Shown here one piece after another: positions 61,360-64,000 of a stretch of DNA of 64,000 bases (the stretch's first letter is position 1; every line of letters starts with the position of its first letter). A program made the position numbers and the translations under genes. The DNA comes from Moraxella osloensis (lineage in GTDB: Bacteria; Pseudomonadota; Gammaproteobacteria; Pseudomonadales; Moraxellaceae): assembly GCF_001553955.1 (NCBI RefSeq), contig NZ_CP014234.1, forward strand, positions 1,674,001 through 1,738,000, given 5' to 3'. Below the pieces are notes generated by a model that saw nothing but the letters and a program-made list of their open reading frames with translations, did not search any database and was not told the DNA's origin.

Positions 61360-62283
61360 ATGACCCACAATAATTTCATCACTGAAACCAGCACGCTCAA
61401 TGACTGCATTGGACATACGCCACTGGTCAAGCTGGCGCGATTTGCACCGCAAACCGACCAAGGTACAGCCACCCTGCTTGCCAAACTTGAAGGCAACAAT
61501 CCAGCGGGCTCAGTGAAAGACCGCCCTGCCTATAACATGTTTTATCAAGCGCAACTACGTGGCACTATCAAGCCAGGCGACACCATCATTGAGGCCACCA
61601 GTGGCAATACAGGCATCGCCCTTGCCATGGTCGCGGCAATGCGCGGCTATGCCATGACGCTGATTATGCCTAGCAACTCTACCCAAGAGCGTAAAGACGC
61701 GATGGCAGCGTATGGGGCGACATTGATTGAAGTCGATAACATGGAGTCAGCACGCGACCTTGCCCAGCAAATGCAGGCAGAAGGCAAAGGCATCGTACTT
61801 GACCAGTTTAACAACCCTGACAACAAACAAGCGCATTATCTGACCACAGGTCCTGAGATTTGGCAGCAAACAAATGGCACGATTACCCATTTTATTAGCT
61901 CAATGGGGACCACAGGCACCATCATGGGGGCGTCCAAATACCTAAAAGAACAAAACCCAAACGTGCAAATTATCGGTTTACAGCCCGCTGAAGGCGCTAA
62001 TATCGCAGGGATTCGACGTTGGGAACCAGCGTACCTACCCAAAATTTTTGAGCCAAGTTTGGTGGATAGGGTGATGGACATCGAGCAGCACGATGCGGAA
62101 GTGTTTATGCGTAAGCTTGCCCGTGAAGAAGGGATTTTTGCGGGGGTATCATCAGGTGGTGCGGCGTGGGCAGCGTACCAAATCGCTCAAGAACACCCAG
62201 AGGCGGTGATTGCATTTATCGTCTGTGACCGTGGCGATCGTTATCTATCAACAGGGTTGTTTGGTGTTAAAGATGACGCTTAA
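61360..62283 (+). CDS. cysM: Cysteine synthase B
   Basis: PLP enzyme making cysteine from O-acetylserine and sulfide or thiosulfate. It has 307 residues. The PLP lysine is in EGNNPAGSVKDRPAYNM, the substrate loop is EATSGNTGIALAM, and the phosphate loop is SSMGTTGTIMGASKYL. The ARWEPAYLP-like segment (RRWEPAYLPKIFEPS) and shorter length favour CysM over CysK. Next to gacS, as in pseudomonads. Confidence 0.95.
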   Translation: MTHNNFITETSTLNDCIGHTPLVKLARFAPQTDQGTATLLAKLEGNNPAGSVKDRPAYNMFYQAQLRGTIKPGDTIIEATSGNTGIALAMVAAMRGYAMTLIMPSNSTQERKDAMAAYGATLIEVDNMESARDLAQQMQAEGKGIVLDQFNNPDNKQAHYLTTGPEIWQQTNGTITHFISSMGTTGTIMGASKYLKEQNPNVQIIGLQPAEGANIAGIRRWEPAYLPKIFEPSLVDRVMDIEQHDAEVFMRKLAREEGIFAGVSSGGAAWAAYQIAQEHPEAVIAFIVCDRGDRYLSTGLFGVKDDA

Positions 62284-62322
62284 TACCTAATAACATAAAG
62301 CAGAAATTAACAAGGAGGTATT

Positions 62323-63201
62323 ATGGCTACGCCAGCGCCGATTTTAGTATTTGATATCGAAACCATACCCGATGTTGCCACAGGCAAGCGGCTATACCCT
62401 GAGTTGGCTGGGTTATCGGATAACGATGCCATGACCAAGCTTATGGCACTGCGTGAGCAAGATGTTGGGCATCCTTTTATGCCACTGCCTTTGCACCAAA
62501 TCGCTTGTCTTTCGGTGTTGTGGGTGGCGGGTGGCAAAATGACCCTCAAATCGCTGTCGCTGGCTGACCATAGCGAAGCGCAAATAATTCAAACCTTTTT
62601 TAATGCTATTGAAAAAAATCCGTTGTTGGTGAGCTGGAATGGCAAGGGCTTTGATATACCGGTTATGGTGTATCGGGCGTTGCAGCATGGCTTGACTGCG
62701 CCCAAGCTGTTTAGCCAAACCGGTGAGATGAGATACAACAACTATATCAACCGCTATCATGACCGTCACACCGATTTGATGGTGAAACTTGCCATGAATA
62801 GCACGTCGCAAAAACTCGATGTCGTCGCATCCTTATGCGGCTTTGCAGGCAAGCAAGCGTTGGACGGCTATGATGTGGTGCCTATGGTGCAAGCAGAGGC
62901 ATGGGATAAGCTCACCACTTATTGTGAAAGTGATGTGCTCAATACTTGGCTGATTTTTTTGCGCTACCAACGACTGACGGGACAATTTTCAGCTGAGCAA
63001 AGCGAGCAATGGGAATCTACCACCCGAGACCATCTGCAATCGTTCACCAATCAAGACAATAGCCTGCGCCATGATAAATTTTTGCAAGCGTGGCAACCTG
63101 CTAGCAATTTAGCAGCTGACCAGCATGTCACTCATGTCACTGATATCGCCATCACCCAGCCATCATCTGATACCCCAACCACCCAAGTAGAATCACCATG
63201 A
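62323..63201 (+). CDS. PolB-type 3'-5' exonuclease
   Basis: A 292-residue predicted 3'-5' exonuclease of the PolB-exonuclease-2 family. The DEDDy motifs are visible: Exo I VFDIETIPD (residues ~8-16), Exo II VSWNGKGFDIPVM, and Exo III with YCESDVLNTW. The C-terminal ~40 residues are Thr/Ser-rich and probably disordered. It stands alone without a polymerase domain. An AAGGAGG-like ribosome site lies just before the ATG. Overlaps the next gene by four bases. Confidence 0.88.
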   Translation: MATPAPILVFDIETIPDVATGKRLYPELAGLSDNDAMTKLMALREQDVGHPFMPLPLHQIACLSVLWVAGGKMTLKSLSLADHSEAQIIQTFFNAIEKNPLLVSWNGKGFDIPVMVYRALQHGLTAPKLFSQTGEMRYNNYINRYHDRHTDLMVKLAMNSTSQKLDVVASLCGFAGKQALDGYDVVPMVQAEAWDKLTTYCESDVLNTWLIFLRYQRLTGQFSAEQSEQWESTTRDHLQSFTNQDNSLRHDKFLQAWQPASNLAADQHVTHVTDIAITQPSSDTPTTQVESP

Positions 63202-63902
63202 ATACGATTTTTCCACCCGGCCAAGTGGTGGCACTGCCCATCCATCAATCTGAGCAAACCTTTCCTGTCCGCCGCGTGTATTGCGTGGGGCGCAACTATG
63301 CCGACCACGCCCGAGAGATGGGTAGTGACCCTGACCGTGAACCGCCATTTTTCTTTTGTAAAGCCGGTGACAGCGAGTCGATTATTGCGGTTCGACCCGA
63401 TAGCGTTGCCCAATTGCCTTATCCGACTAAAACGCAAGCGCTACATTATGAAGTAGAATTGGTGGTTGCGATTGGCAAAGCGGGTGCCAATGTGAGTGTA
63501 GCACAGGCTCATAACTTGATTTTTGGCTATGCCGTGGGGCTCGACATGACGCGCCGTGACTTGCAAAACGAAATGAAAAAATCGGGTCGTCCGTGGGAGA
63601 TTGGCAAGGCGTTTGATTATTCGGCACCCATTGGCGAAATTTATCCCGTTGCTAGCGTTGCTGAGATACAACAAGCAAATATTTCATTGGCGGTGAATGG
63701 GGAGCCCAAACAACAAGGCAATATCAATCAGTTGATTTGGAATGTGGCAGAGACCATTGCCAATTTATCCGAGTTTTTTGAGCTCAAAGCAGGGGATTTG
63801 ATTTTTACAGGCACGCCAGCGGGCGTGGGTGCGGTGGTGAAAGGCGATACCATACTGGCGCAAATTGACGGACTGGGTAACATTGAATTGCTGGTTGTGT
63901 AA
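63198..63902 (+). CDS. Fumarylacetoacetate hydrolase family protein
   Basis: A 234-residue FAH-fold enzyme. Motifs: VYCVGRNYADHAREMG, FFCKAGDSESII, the metal ligands in LHYEVELVVAIGK and GYAVGLDMTRRDLQ, the GKAFDYSAPIGEI segment, and the ending LIFTGTPAGVGAVVKGD. Family members include oxaloacetate decarboxylase/acylpyruvase FahD1-like and 2-hydroxyhepta-diene-dioate isomerases; the substrate is not decided. Its start overlaps the exonuclease stop (ATGA). Confidence 0.88.
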   Translation: MNTIFPPGQVVALPIHQSEQTFPVRRVYCVGRNYADHAREMGSDPDREPPFFFCKAGDSESIIAVRPDSVAQLPYPTKTQALHYEVELVVAIGKAGANVSVAQAHNLIFGYAVGLDMTRRDLQNEMKKSGRPWEIGKAFDYSAPIGEIYPVASVAEIQQANISLAVNGEPKQQGNINQLIWNVAETIANLSEFFELKAGDLIFTGTPAGVGAVVKGDTILAQIDGLGNIELLVV

Positions 63903-63922
63903 AACGGGTGGTGTAAAAGATG

Positions 63923-63952
63923 AAAAAAGGCGCTATTGATAGCGCCTTAATT
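63923..63952. terminator. Terminator after the FAH-family gene
   Basis: AAGGCGCTAT pairs with ATAGCGCCTT around a two-base loop, with As before and an AT-rich stretch after. Confidence 0.8.
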
Positions 63953-64000
63953 ATTAAGATGATGAATTTTATTGTGACGTTTGTTATAGCACTTTTTCAA

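Overview
The window is about 64 kb of chromosome from a gammaproteobacterium of the Moraxellaceae. The best guess is Moraxella (Faucicola) osloensis or a close relative. This rests on the moderate GC content, the hemA/TPR/lolB, glnD, gacS-cysM and ubiG-mupP-yciK neighbourhoods of the Pseudomonadales, and an MCR-like phosphoethanolamine transferase next to a PAP2 phosphatase, a pairing known from Moraxella. Species identity is inference. Most of the DNA is dense housekeeping sequence on both strands. There is no prophage, rRNA operon or CRISPR array.

Layout. Positions 1-2071 hold a restriction-endonuclease-like gene (Mrr catalytic fold) that enters from upstream and is cut by a 978-bp IS630-family element. 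Removing the element and one TA restores its reading frame exactly. Positions 2.1-12.7 kb hold thiC with a TPP riboswitch, a TolC-type outer membrane protein, pstS and phoU facing each other, gph, a DUF4385 gene, the YifB/ComM ATPase and hemN. Positions 12.7-13.4 kb are a small accessory patch with an orphan lipoprotein and the remains of a toxin-antitoxin pair. Positions 13.4-20.1 kb carry a methyltransferase, a DUF4442 protein with a KLS repeat, an HNH protein, uvrC, a YkgJ cysteine-cluster protein, a repeat-rich helical protein and fabF. A DUF3800 gene follows at 20.2 kb. Convergent to it, at about 21.03-21.09 kb, is a candidate small RNA with its own promoter and a perfect terminator hairpin.

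Positions 21.2-26.3 kb hold anmK, tyrS, a DinJ/RelB-YafQ toxin-antitoxin pair, a hydroxyacid dehydrogenase, an FKBP isomerase, a DUF1653 gene and tRNA-Phe. Positions 26.4-33 kb hold a GNAT protein, an HExxH protein, the MCR-like eptA with pap2, lolB and a large TPR protein. Positions 33.6-37.8 kb hold hemA and glnD. Positions 39.3-45.5 kb form a minus-strand cluster pcnB-folK-panB-panC-rapZ-darP (polyadenylation, folate, pantothenate, small-RNA control, ribosome assembly). Positions 45.8-47.7 kb hold mazG, an unknown membrane protein and a ComEA-like protein. Then come ugd and a phosphomannomutase (sugar precursors for envelope polysaccharide), dsbA, ubiG-mupP-yciK-zinc finger, a phospholipase D, a crotonase, the hybrid kinase gacS, cysM, a PolB-type exonuclease and an FAH-family gene.

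Themes. (1) Envelope: eptA/pap2 (lipid A), lolB, TolC, anmK plus mupP (two steps of MurNAc recycling), ugd and phosphomannomutase. (2) Defence and conflict: the IS-broken Mrr gene, the DUF3800/RNA locus, DinJ-YafQ and a VapBC-like remnant. (3) Short degenerate tandem repeats, often with a 15-bp period, recur inside genes (helical protein, pcnB, gacS) and between genes (before panB and ugd).
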